From Nocardioides cremeus (GTDB taxonomy: Bacteria; Actinomycetota; Actinomycetes; Propionibacteriales; Nocardioidaceae): DNA of 64,000 bases. The stretch spans positions 120,908 through 184,907 of the forward strand of contig NZ_JAULSC010000006.1 of the NCBI RefSeq assembly GCF_030518195.1, written 5' to 3'. The first letter of the stretch is position 1; every line of letters starts with the position of its first letter. Made by a program: the position numbers and the translations under genes. Shown here piece by piece: positions 54,648 to 62,045 of the stretch. Under the pieces are notes generated by a model. The model was not told the DNA's origin, did not search any database, and saw only the letters and a program-made list of their open reading frames with translations.

Positions 54648-54709
54648 CTCGTGTCTCCTCCGACCTGCGGTGGTGGATCTCGGTGGTCGCAGCCCACCTG
54701 GTGTCTGAT

Positions 54710-54745
54710 GGTCACCTAAGTGGTCCGACAGGTGCTGAGCGATCA
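54710..54745 (-). promoter_or_regulatory. Bipartite element copy A
   Basis: GGTCACCTA-N20-GCGATCA on the plus strand, 62 nt upstream of the HTH/integrase operon start. It overlaps the last codons of the 523-residue gene. Confidence 0.7.
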
Positions 54746-56283
54746 ATGCCCGCAGACTTTCTGCATGGCATGCCGTGGTCCGGCGAAGATGCTGGGGTGC
54801 AGTGGCCGCCATGTTGCGCGTTGTCCGCTGCCGAGAGCCAAGCGTGGCGATGGCTACTGCCGTTGGAGTGCGCGAGCATGGCAGAGGATGCCGCGGTGGA
54901 TGCCGCGGACGCGGTTGCCGTACTCGCCGAACGCAAGGCTTCCCGTACGGGCTGCGGCACCGTGACGGCGCGTCGGGCGAGGATGTCGGCGGGGGAGACC
55001 CAGACGACGTCGCCCTCGGTCGGCGGGGTGGCCAGGCCGGCCGCGACGTCGTTGTGCGCTCGGCGGGATAGGGCTCGAGCTGGGCCGGTGAGGTTGGGGG
55101 TGTCGGCCTTCTCGGCGATGACGTGCGCGAGCTCGGAGCCTGCCCCGATCGCACGCAGTGTCGCCACGGTGACCTGGGGGAGTCCTCGCCGGGTGGCGAT
55201 GACCTCTGGTGTCGCGAGGGTGGTGGTGTCGTGGGTGATCTGGCGGTACGCGGCGCGGACCTCGGCGGCCGCGCGTGCCAAGGGCTCCTCGAGGCGGGCG
55301 CCCGGGGGGGCGAGGTCGCCCCAGCGGCTGGCCAGGTTGCTCCAGGAGCGCCCTGCTTCGGCGATCGCGGGGACCAGGCGGTCCGAGGGCTCGAGGATGC
55401 CGGCGGCGGCGGCCGCGTCGACCAGCACCATGCTGGCGCCGGCGATGAGTCCCTGGGTACGGGTGATGAGCAGGATGTTGGACGGTTCGAGGTCGCGTGC
55501 CAGCGCGCGGTGGGACTCGATGTCCCAGCTGGCCAGGGCCTGCGCAAGGCGGCCGGGGTCGTCGACCGGCCGGATCGCCTCGCCGGCGAGGGCTTGGGCG
55601 AACCGGTCGGTCAGGTAGCTGCGTGCGGTGTTCTCGCACGCCGACATCCGATCGACCCAGACCCCGGTGGGTGCGATCGCGTAGGGGGAGTGGTGCTGGG
55701 CCAGCTGGACCCGGCGGCCCGACCCACGGGCCTCGTTGACGCGGTCGCGGCCGTTGTCGTGCAGGGCGACGTTGACGGCGTGGGCGGTCAGGTAGAGACC
55801 GTGCATGATCCTGGTCCGGGCTGCCTCGAGGTCGCGGTGGGCCTCGGTCCGCTCGTGAGGGACCTCGGCGCCGTAGCGGCGCACCAGAGCCGCAGCGTTG
55901 AGCAGAGTCTGGGTCATCTGGTCGACGCGGGGGTTGGTCGGTCCCGGACCTGGCCAGGCCTTCCGGCCGGACAGGCTGGACTCGATGGTCGAGGCCTGCG
56001 CCGCCAGGCTGGTGATGGGCCGATCGCGCTCGTCGACGCCAGGCCGGCGACCCGGTAGCGAGGCCCACAGGTCCTCCGCGGCCGCGACCATCGTCGGCCA
56101 GCTCCGCAGGAGCGTGCCGGCATCATCGCCGGCGACGTCCATGAGCAGCTGGCGAGCCAGGTAGTCGACGTCGAAGAGCATCTCGCCGACGCTGCGTACG
56201 TCGCGCGAGGTCACCGGGATCTGGTCGACGTCGAAGAGCTCCTCGTCGATGTCGGCGTACGCCAGGCGCAGGTCAGTAGCCAA
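54712..56283 (-). CDS. Element-encoded hypothetical protein, 523 residues
   Basis: Not recognised. It is mainly helical and hydrophilic with no signal peptide or membrane segment. The first 450 residues have the composition of a folded protein (for example HSPYAIAPTGVWVDRM and HRALARDLEPSNILLI). The last 80 residues become Ser/Ala/His/Cys-rich and lower quality, and overlap the promoter element A, so the functional end may be earlier. It overlaps the upstream 121-residue gene by 11 nt and forms an operon with it. Two helical halves suggest a structural or DNA-associated role, unproven. Confidence 0.7.
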   Translation of the reverse strand: MATDLRLAYADIDEELFDVDQIPVTSRDVRSVGEMLFDVDYLARQLLMDVAGDDAGTLLRSWPTMVAAAEDLWASLPGRRPGVDERDRPITSLAAQASTIESSLSGRKAWPGPGPTNPRVDQMTQTLLNAAALVRRYGAEVPHERTEAHRDLEAARTRIMHGLYLTAHAVNVALHDNGRDRVNEARGSGRRVQLAQHHSPYAIAPTGVWVDRMSACENTARSYLTDRFAQALAGEAIRPVDDPGRLAQALASWDIESHRALARDLEPSNILLITRTQGLIAGASMVLVDAAAAAGILEPSDRLVPAIAEAGRSWSNLASRWGDLAPPGARLEEPLARAAAEVRAAYRQITHDTTTLATPEVIATRRGLPQVTVATLRAIGAGSELAHVIAEKADTPNLTGPARALSRRAHNDVAAGLATPPTEGDVVWVSPADILARRAVTVPQPVREALRSASTATASAASTAASSAMLAHSNGSSHRHAWLSAADNAQHGGHCTPASSPDHGMPCRKSAGIDRSAPVGPLR

Positions 56284-56638
56284 GGCCGCGGGCTTCCCGG
56301 ATGAGGTCGCACAGGTCGAGGACCAGCTGCCAGCCGTGGACCAGGTCGGCCTGGTGCAGCGGTAGCGGGCGGGTCAGCTCCTCGGCCTCGTTGAGCAGCT
56401 GCAGCGGCGTCCGCTCCTCGAGGTCAGGGAGCGGGTCGATGTCGGGCAGCTCGTAGTCGTCGGGCAGCAGGGCGCTGGCCTGGGAGTGCGCGAGGTAGAC
56501 ACCCAGCCCGAGGTCGTGGAGCGGGGAGTCGGGGGCGGCCTCGTCGGCGTCGCTCCACACCTGGGCAGCGGCCTGGTGCAGCAGCTGGGCGATCGAGCCG
56601 AGGCGGTCCCAGGTGCCGTCAGCGTTGAGGGTGTCCAC
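56273..56638 (-). CDS. Element-encoded hypothetical protein, 121 residues
   Basis: Acidic, Leu-rich, from a GTG at 56638 with AAAGGAAC upstream. It contains DYELPDIDPLPDLEERTPLQ and ends DLIREARGLGY. No family recognised. It is the first gene of the operon with the 523-residue protein. A DnaA box lies 79 nt upstream and copy B of the bipartite element 126 nt upstream. Confidence 0.7.
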   Translation of the reverse strand: MDTLNADGTWDRLGSIAQLLHQAAAQVWSDADEAAPDSPLHDLGLGVYLAHSQASALLPDDYELPDIDPLPDLEERTPLQLLNEAEELTRPLPLHQADLVHGWQLVLDLCDLIREARGLGY

Positions 56639-56717
56639 GGGTGTTCCTTTCAGCCGGAGGTCGGTCTGGCCCATGAACCCACGTCCCGGCCGCGGCCCGC
56701 TGCGCCGAGCGGCGGGC

Positions 56718-56726
56718 TGTGGATAA
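56718..56726 (-). promoter_or_regulatory. Perfect DnaA box 1
   Basis: TTATCCACA on the minus strand within GTTATCCACAGCCCGCCG; the same 18-nt context recurs at 61725-61743. Confidence 0.7.
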
Positions 56727-56764
56727 CTCGGGGTGCTGTCGGCACCTGGGCACAAACTGGTCTC

Positions 56765-56800
56765 GTTCGCCTATGTCGTTCGGTGGTTGCCGGACGATCA
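56765..56800 (-). promoter_or_regulatory. Bipartite element copy B
   Basis: GTTCGCCTA-N20-ACGATCA, a weaker copy with the exact 29-nt phasing. It is in the divergent gap between the 121-residue gene and the plus-strand M48-like gene. Confidence 0.6.
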
Positions 56801-56855
56801 CCGCGAGCAAAGTCAAGAGATCCGCACTAGTGCTGCTAGATGGAGGAGGGTCGAG

Positions 56856-57722
56856 ATGAGGTTCCCGATGACCGTGTTGAGAGCCGTGACGCTGGCGCCG
56901 GCACTGCTGGTGAGCTTCGTCCTCACCGTGGTGGTGTGCGCCCTGCTCCCGCCGGGGCTGGGCCTCGTGGCGTTCATGGCTGCGGGCGGCGTGCTGGTCG
57001 CGCTGGCGCTGGGCCAACTGCAGGAGCCTGCGGTCGCAGCGTTGACCAGGTCGCGGCCGGCGACGGAGGCGGAGCTCCGGGTGATGGCGCCGGTGCTGGC
57101 CGAGCTGGGCTGCCGCGGTGTCGACGTCGGCGCGCTGTTCGTGCGCCGGATCCAGCGACCGAGCACCCCGGTGGCGGTGGCGATCGGCCGGCGCACCGTT
57201 GTGGTCAGCCCTGGGCTGGTCGAGGCGACGTACCGCGGCGGTGTGACCGGCGCGGAGGCGGCCGCCGCGCTGGCTCATGCGGTCGGCCGGCGCCAGGCGA
57301 TCCGGCCGCGGCTGGAGCTGGCCGTGCTCGCGGCGATGACGCCGTGGCGGATGCTGGTGGCGACGTTCCGCGGCGTCGGCCGGGCCTTCGCCTGGCTTCC
57401 GTTCACGCGGTTGGCCTGGACGCTGCGCGGCGTCGTGGGGGTGATCTGCGTGGTGCAGTCGGTCGTAGAGGACCGGGCCTGGGCCGGTTTGCTCGGGGGC
57501 ACAGTCATCGCGCTGACCTATCTGGTGCCGGCGGCCGGCCGGCGGATCGAGCTATACACGGAGGCCGAGGCGGACCAGTTCGTGCTCTCGCTCGGCCTCG
57601 GTCCCGTGCTGGCAGGTCTGCTGCGTCGCTACGGGCACCCGATGACCCTCGAGCGGATGCAGCGCCTGGAGACGGCCGTCGAGCAGCCTCAGCGGCCGCG
57701 GCTTCACCTGGTGCACGGCTGA
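56856..57722 (+). CDS. Degenerate M48/HtpX-like membrane protein
   Basis: 288 residues from the ATG at 56856 with GGAGGAGG upstream. Membrane helices near residues 8-55 and 185-230 frame a domain like M48 peptidases (VVVSPGLVEATYRGGVTGAE). The zinc motif HExxH is replaced by HAVGR, so proteolysis is unlikely. It is the only convincing plus-strand gene of the element apart from the frameshifted one at 61788. Probably a membrane scaffold or inhibitor derived from a protease; role unknown. Confidence 0.72.
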   Translation: MRFPMTVLRAVTLAPALLVSFVLTVVVCALLPPGLGLVAFMAAGGVLVALALGQLQEPAVAALTRSRPATEAELRVMAPVLAELGCRGVDVGALFVRRIQRPSTPVAVAIGRRTVVVSPGLVEATYRGGVTGAEAAAALAHAVGRRQAIRPRLELAVLAAMTPWRMLVATFRGVGRAFAWLPFTRLAWTLRGVVGVICVVQSVVEDRAWAGLLGGTVIALTYLVPAAGRRIELYTEAEADQFVLSLGLGPVLAGLLRRYGHPMTLERMQRLETAVEQPQRPRLHLVHG

Positions 57723-57757
57723 GGCTGTTCTCTGGTGGTGCGGCGGCCGGCGGCGGG

Positions 57758-57919
57758 CTACTCGTCGTCCTGGAAGCCGGACGTGGAGTGGTGCACGCAG
57801 CCGCGGCCGTCGCCCTCGTGCGGCTTGTGGTTCATGCAGGGCAGCGACCCCAGCTTGTGTGAGCAGTCGACCCAGCGGACGGTCGAGGATCCGGTTGTCG
57901 GCGCGAGTGCGGTAGCCAT
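57758..57919 (-). CDS. Small Cys/His-rich protein
   Basis: 53 residues from an ATG preceded by AGGAGGC. Cys and His are spaced as in a zinc site: DCSHKLGSLPCMNHKPH then CVHH. The antisense plus-strand frame has no ribosome site and is rejected. It follows the 76-residue gene on the same strand by 9 nt, so the two are probably one operon under element copy C. No family recognised. Confidence 0.62.
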   Translation of the reverse strand: MATALAPTTGSSTVRWVDCSHKLGSLPCMNHKPHEGDGRGCVHHSTSGFQDDE

Positions 57920-57928
57920 CGGGGCCTC

Positions 57929-58159
57929 CTATCGGCGCGGGCCGCGGCGGCGGCCGAGCTGAGGCCGCTGGTAGGCGGCGGTGTCGGTGTGGTCGTGCTG
58001 GCGACCGGACTGGTGGACCAGTGCGATCTCGGCGTCGGGGGAGGGGCCGGTGTCGGCGGCCGCGGCCTGGGCAGCTGCTTCCTCACTGGCCCTGATCTCC
58101 TCGACGCGCTGTCGCGCCTCCTCCTCGAGCGCGGCTTCCTCGCGAGCGGCGTCACTCAT
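57929..58159 (-). CDS. Small charged helical protein
   Basis: 76 residues from the ATG at 58159 with GGGAG upstream. The first 40 residues are Glu/Ala/Arg-rich and predicted coiled coil (REEAALEEEARQRVEEIR). The C terminus is basic (RPQLGRRRGPRR). Not recognised. First gene behind bipartite element copy C. Confidence 0.62.
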   Translation of the reverse strand: MSDAAREEAALEEEARQRVEEIRASEEAAAQAAAADTGPSPDAEIALVHQSGRQHDHTDTAAYQRPQLGRRRGPRR

Positions 58160-58209
58160 GTGAACTCCCATGGATTCCGAGGACCGGCACCGGCTGCGCC
58201 GGTCCTCCT

Positions 58210-58245
58210 GGTCACCTATGTGCGGACCAAGGGCCCGGGCGATCA
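58210..58245 (-). promoter_or_regulatory. Bipartite element copy C
   Basis: GGTCACCTA-N20-GCGATCA, perfect in both boxes, 50 nt upstream of the 76-residue gene. The rest of the 130-nt gap shows nothing else. Confidence 0.75.
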
Positions 58246-58289
58246 CCGCGGACCGACTGGATTGGAAAGTCGCGGGGCCCTGCCGGTGC

Positions 58290-58742
58290 TCAGGCCGGCT
58301 GGGCCAGCAGCGTGGCGCCCAGCATCTGTGCCGCGTGCTCGAGGACGCCGTGGGAACCGGTCCCGCCCGGGCGGTCGCAGCACGGATGGCTATCGAAGCC
58401 CTCGTCTACGACGATGCGGTGCAGGTGGCCACCGCAGGCACGACAGCGCCGTCCGGCGTGGGCGGGGCACTCGTCAACCGCCACGGCGCAGGGCAGACAC
58501 GCCGCGGGCGGCGGAGGAGTCACCTGGTGGTCGCGGTCCCAGTCGCGCCGCTGGCGCAGCAGCGTGGCGACCTGTTCCCACAGCGCGTGCTCGAGGTGTG
58601 CCGGCGCCGGCCGGCCGAACGCCTGGTCGACCGCCGCTTTGAGCAGCTGCGCCCTGCAGCCGAGAACTCGCTCGTCGACGCCGCGGCTGTAGCACCACCG
58701 GGCCAGCTTCTTCGCGGCCGTCATCAGCTGCTCGTCGTCCAT
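58290..58742 (-). CDS. Cys-rich hypothetical protein, last gene of the DnaA-IV operon
   Basis: 150 residues. Helical N-terminal half and a C-terminal zinc-ligand-rich half (CLPCAVAVDEC, CRACGGHLHR, SHPCCDR). Could be a zinc finger DNA- or protein-binding module. It lies 12 nt after the thermonuclease stop on the same strand, so probably the distal gene of the operon. No family recognised. Confidence 0.7.
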   Translation of the reverse strand: MDDEQLMTAAKKLARWCYSRGVDERVLGCRAQLLKAAVDQAFGRPAPAHLEHALWEQVATLLRQRRDWDRDHQVTPPPPAACLPCAVAVDECPAHAGRRCRACGGHLHRIVVDEGFDSHPCCDRPGGTGSHGVLEHAAQMLGATLLAQPA

Positions 58743-58754
58743 CCCGGCCGTCCC

Positions 58755-59279
58755 TCAGCAGGTGCCCCTCAGGCCGCTATCGGCGTCCTGGGCATCGGCG
58801 GCGGCCGCGGAGTACGACTCCTCGCGGGCAAGGTCCTGAGCAGCCTCGTAGCGGCGTACGGCGCCGCGGGCCAGGAGCTCGTGGGCCACGTCGACGCCGG
58901 CGTGGTCGACGTATCGCAGCAGCCGGTCGTACCGGTCGCGGTCGGGCTGGTCGCTGTCGGTGACCAGCTGGACGGTGCTGCCGACCGGCGCGAGCTCCTC
59001 GAGCAGGTCTGTTGCCTGGTCGGCGTAGCACTCCTCCGGCGCCGGCGGGTGGGCGACTTCGGGGGCGTCGATGCCGAGCAGGCGGACTCGGCCGAGCTCG
59101 CGGCCGCCGAGGTCCTCGACGCGGAGCGTGTCACCGTCGACCACGGCCGTCACCCGGACCTGGGTGGCCTTGCCCTCCGATGGGTCGGGGCCCGTGGGAG
59201 CGCCGGGGAGGGCTGCCTTGATGCCGCCGGCGGTGAGCACGGCGATCGCCACGCCGGCGAGGCCGATGAGGGCCTTCAC
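58755..59279 (-). CDS. Staphylococcal-type thermonuclease, exported
   Basis: 174 residues. N-terminal hydrophobic segment (ALIGLAGVAIAVLTAGG) looks like a signal anchor. The SNase domain has VVDGDTLRV, RLLGIDAPEV (Asp, Glu) and DRYDRLLRYV (Arg), so the catalytic residues seem kept. It would cleave DNA or RNA outside the membrane, perhaps for DNA entry, degradation of competing DNA, or nutrient use. It overlaps the DnaA-IV gene by 4 nt (ATGA). Confidence 0.86.
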   Translation of the reverse strand: MKALIGLAGVAIAVLTAGGIKAALPGAPTGPDPSEGKATQVRVTAVVDGDTLRVEDLGGRELGRVRLLGIDAPEVAHPPAPEECYADQATDLLEELAPVGSTVQLVTDSDQPDRDRYDRLLRYVDHAGVDVAHELLARGAVRRYEAAQDLAREESYSAAAADAQDADSGLRGTC

Positions 59280-60214
59280 CGGGCGACCCTCAACTGCGGA
59301 CGCTCGCCGGCGACGGGAATCGCGCGCTCCTGCGCCCAGGCCCCGGGGGAGCGGTAGCCGGGCTCGGGGATCTGCTCGACGCCGTCTGCCCCGCTCGTGC
59401 CGGCGTCGGCCGGCTCCTCGGGGAGCTCGCCGGCGATCTTCGCGGCCAGGTCGCGCAGCGGTGGGGTCTTCTCGATGCGCCGGGTCGCGTGGAGCACGGT
59501 CGTGTGGTCGCGGTCGAAGTGACGCGCGATCGTCGGCAGGCTGTGCCCGTGGATGCGGGCCGCCGTCATCGCCACCGCACGGGCGTCCGCTGCCGCCCGG
59601 CTGCGGTCCGTACCCAGGAGGACCTCCGGCGTGGTGCCGAAGGCCTCCGCGGCCGCCACGACTGCATGCTCGACCGGCCCATCAGGCTCGAAGGTCGACG
59701 CCGGCGGATCCTGGTGGAGGCTGACCACCGTGGCCTCGGGGCGGGGGAGCCGGGCGGTGTATCTGTCGTTGACGTGCTCACTGACCCGGGCCGCGGCGTC
59801 GGCCAGCCGGGGTCGCTCGGCGGTGCGGCGCACGGCATGGATCACCGAACCGTGGTCCTTGTTGAAGTGCTCGGCGATCGCCGGCAGGGACAGGCCGACC
59901 TCGCGGGCGGCAGTCATGGCCACGGCGCGGGCGTCGCTGACCGGACGGCTGCGCTCGGCGCTCAGGATCGCCTCCGGCGTGGTGCCGAACATCGGTGCAG
60001 CCGCGTTGATGGCCAGCTCGCACACCGCAGCCGGGCCGGTTGCCGGCGCCGACGGCATGGTCTGGTCGACCTGGACGGCCAGGACCGTCACCAGCGACCG
60101 CAGCTGGTCGGCGTCCAGCGGCGCGATCAGGTCGGCGACCTGGTCGTGCTGCCCGCGGCCGGCGGCATCGAGGACGAGGCCAGCCAGCTGGCGGCCGCCC
60201 TGATCGAAGTCCAT
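59276..60214 (-). CDS. Protein with two tandem DnaA domain-IV DNA-binding modules
   Basis: 312 residues with no AAA+ ATPase domain. Residues about 62-145 and 178-262 each match DnaA domain IV: FGTTPE, then SDARAVAMTAAR and ADARAVAMTAAR for the PRQIAMYL helix, SLPAIAEHF / SLPTIARHF, and the box-contacting motif KDHGSVIHA / RDHTTVLHA. Copy 2 is nearer the canonical RDHTTVLHA. The protein probably binds DnaA boxes as a dimeric-like reader. Perfect boxes occur at 56718 and 61734 in the same element. It could serve in element replication, copy control, or competition with host DnaA. The ATG has no strong ribosome site and is 14 nt after the coiled-coil gene. Confidence 0.8.
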   Translation of the reverse strand: MDFDQGGRQLAGLVLDAAGRGQHDQVADLIAPLDADQLRSLVTVLAVQVDQTMPSAPATGPAAVCELAINAAAPMFGTTPEAILSAERSRPVSDARAVAMTAAREVGLSLPAIAEHFNKDHGSVIHAVRRTAERPRLADAAARVSEHVNDRYTARLPRPEATVVSLHQDPPASTFEPDGPVEHAVVAAAEAFGTTPEVLLGTDRSRAAADARAVAMTAARIHGHSLPTIARHFDRDHTTVLHATRRIEKTPPLRDLAAKIAGELPEEPADAGTSGADGVEQIPEPGYRSPGAWAQERAIPVAGERPQLRVAR

Positions 60215-60228
60215 GCCCGTCCTCCCGC

Positions 60229-60942
60229 CTACCGCGCCAGCGACCCGCCGGCCGGGGCCGCCTGGCGAGGAACCTGGCCACGGCCCTGCTCGGCCATACG
60301 CCGGCGGGCGTTGTCGGTGATCTCGCTGGCGATGCCGGCCGACTGCCGGGCGTTGGCCGCGGCGTGGTCGACGACGTTCTCGAGCAGGCGCACGTCCTCA
60401 TCGGCGCGGCCGAGCTCCTTGCCGGCCGTCGCGATGCTCCGCTCGAGGGTGACCGGTTCCAGCAGCGACGGCGGAGTCACGTGCTGGGCCGCCAGCTGCG
60501 CGCTGTCGACGTGCTGAGCGGTCAACCGGGCCATCGGCTTGGCAAGGTCAATCATCTCGCCCACGACGGCGAGGCGTGGCTTCAACTGCGCGACCTCGCT
60601 GGCGAGCTCAGGATCGGAGGTGTCGGCGTCTTGGAGGAGATCGTGGGCATCGGCGATCGCCTGCGATGCACGCTCCAGGTGTCTTGTGAGTTCGTCGACC
60701 AGCTCGGCGTTGTCGCTGCAGCGCCGCTGCAGGCGGCTCAAGTGCTCGCCGGCGGCCTCGAGGTAGTAGTCACCGCGGTCGCTGAGGCGGGCCTTCGCAG
60801 AGTCGAGCTCGGCGTCATCGAGAACCCGGAGCGCGGAGTTGATCGTGGTGTGGAGCTCGTCGACGACCCGGCGGGCGCGTCCCACGGCCTGCTCGGCCAT
60901 GAAGACTGCGTCTGCGGCTTGCAGAGCGGTGTCGGTGGTCAT
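60229..60942 (-). CDS. Long helical (coiled-coil) hypothetical protein
   Basis: 237 residues, nearly all predicted helix, with heptad-like Leu/Ala spacing and many Asp/Arg residues. No signal or membrane segment and no family recognised. Its ATG overlaps the stop of the 55-residue gene (ATGA), and the tandem DnaA-IV gene follows after 14 nt. It may be a structural partner of that protein. Confidence 0.7.
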   Translation of the reverse strand: MTTDTALQAADAVFMAEQAVGRARRVVDELHTTINSALRVLDDAELDSAKARLSDRGDYYLEAAGEHLSRLQRRCSDNAELVDELTRHLERASQAIADAHDLLQDADTSDPELASEVAQLKPRLAVVGEMIDLAKPMARLTAQHVDSAQLAAQHVTPPSLLEPVTLERSIATAGKELGRADEDVRLLENVVDHAAANARQSAGIASEITDNARRRMAEQGRGQVPRQAAPAGGSLAR

Positions 60943-61106
60943 GCCGGCTCGCCGCCTCCCGTGTCGGACGGGGGCGTAATGCTCGACGGGGGCAGGACCT
61001 CGCGAAGGCGGTCGAGAGCCGCCAGGGCCCGCTCGAGGTGGTCGCCGGCCTCCTGAACCGGGTCACGGTCGGCCGCGGCGGAGGGAGAATCGGTGGGCGT
61101 GCTCAC
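60939..61106 (-). CDS. Small leader gene of the DnaA-IV operon
   Basis: 55 residues from a GTG preceded by AAGGAGC. A single amphipathic helix (VQEAGDHLERALAALDRLREV) with Pro/Ser-rich ends. It overlaps the coiled-coil gene by 4 nt, so is translationally coupled. Element copy D is 33 nt upstream. Not recognised. Confidence 0.65.
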   Translation of the reverse strand: MSTPTDSPSAAADRDPVQEAGDHLERALAALDRLREVLPPSSITPPSDTGGGEPA

Positions 61107-61139
61107 GGGCAGCTCCTTGGTTGACCGGGGTTATGTCTC

Positions 61140-61175
61140 AGTCACCAAAGGAAGGTCGACCCGCTCGGGCGATCA
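61140..61175 (-). promoter_or_regulatory. Bipartite element copy D
   Basis: AGTCACCAA-N20-GCGATCA, right box perfect and embedded in CGCTCGG-TGATCGC-CCGAGCG (minus strand), a perfect inverted repeat. It drives the five-gene operon 61106 to 58290. A CGCGA-TCGCG hairpin with an A6 run lies at 61180-61199. Confidence 0.65.
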
Positions 61176-61240
61176 CCGAGCGCGAAAAAATCTCGCGGGC
61201 CTCAGGCGCCGCGGGTCACCGAGGGCCGGGGACCACCAGG

Positions 61241-61648
61241 TCAGGGTTGGTCCCAGGGCATCGACTCCTGCCCGTCGTCGACGCCCTCGCTGATGATGTG
61301 CGCCGTGGCGTTGCGGGCGGCGTTCAGGTGCTTGTGGAGGTCGACCGCGAGTCCGCGGGCCTCCTCCAGGTGGAGACGCGCGACGCCGATCGCCATGGCG
61401 GGGTCGGATTCGTCGGTCATCGCGTCCATGCTGAGCACCTGGTCGGCCAATGCCGGCTCGAGCGTGCTCGACAGCTGCGAGAACGCCTGGGGCAGCGCGG
61501 CCGCGAGGTCGGCGAACTCCGCGAGCTCGTCGGAGGTCTCGGCCGGGATCTGGTCGCGCGCCCACATCGTGGCGCGGTTGAAGCCGTAGACGTGTCGGCG
61601 TGCCGCCGTCGCGTGCCCGCTCGCCTCGAGCTGGTCGTTGTCGTCCAC
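61241..61648 (-). CDS. Element-encoded hypothetical protein, 135 residues
   Basis: From a GTG at 61648 with AGGAAGGA upstream. Helical and acidic (ELAEFADLAAALPQAFSQL, LEEARGLAVDLHKHLNAARN). No family recognised. A DnaA box in the same context as that before the 121-residue gene lies 85 nt upstream, and no bipartite element precedes it. Confidence 0.68.
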   Translation of the reverse strand: MDDNDQLEASGHATAARRHVYGFNRATMWARDQIPAETSDELAEFADLAAALPQAFSQLSSTLEPALADQVLSMDAMTDESDPAMAIGVARLHLEEARGLAVDLHKHLNAARNATAHIISEGVDDGQESMPWDQP

Positions 61649-61733
61649 CAAGGTTGTCCTTCCTGCCGAGCGGTCTCGCTGGCCTGAGTCTCGCGGATCT
61701 CGCCGGCCGTACGCTCGGCCGCCGGCGGCGGGC

Positions 61734-61742
61734 TGTGGATAA
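61734..61742 (-). promoter_or_regulatory. Perfect DnaA box 2
   Basis: TTATCCACA on the minus strand, 85 nt upstream of the 135-residue gene and 45 nt before a frameshifted plus-strand ORF. Confidence 0.7.
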
Positions 61743-61787
61743 CCGCAGGGGTTCCCTCCGGGGTCTCCAGCGGGAGACTGAGCGGCC

Positions 61788-62042
61788 ATGGACGACCAGG
61801 CCGCCTTGATCGCAAGGCGAGTGGCACTGGCGGTGGCCGCTTGGTCAACGCTGCGGCCGACGTCGAGGCCTACCGCCGACTCGCCGACGCGGTGGGGAAG
61901 TGGAACGCCTACAGCGCACCGCAGCTGGAGGACGGCGACGTCGACGAGCTGCTCGACGACCTCCGCCCACGTCGCGCCCCCGATGCCACTCGGCGACGTC
62001 GACGAGCTCGAGGCGGTCCTAACGTCGGCAGGCTCGCCGTGA
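61788..62042 (+). pseudogene. Small plus-strand gene with two compensating frameshifts
   Basis: An ATG at 61788 with GGGAGAC upstream opens 17 good codons (MDDQAALIARRVALAVA). The coding pattern then moves to the frame of TTG 61841 (VNAAADVEAYRRLADAVGK ... DVDELLDDL) until about 61985. It returns to the first frame (GDVDELEAVLTSAGSP, stop at 62042). A 1-nt loss near 61840 and a 1-nt gain near 61985 would explain this. The gene may be broken, or there may be sequencing errors. Product unknown, acidic and helical. Confidence 0.5.
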
Positions 62043-62045
62043 GCT

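Noticed and set aside
57735..57962. Plus-strand small gene
   Set aside because: No ribosome site and it lies opposite the better-supported Cys/His-rich minus-strand gene.
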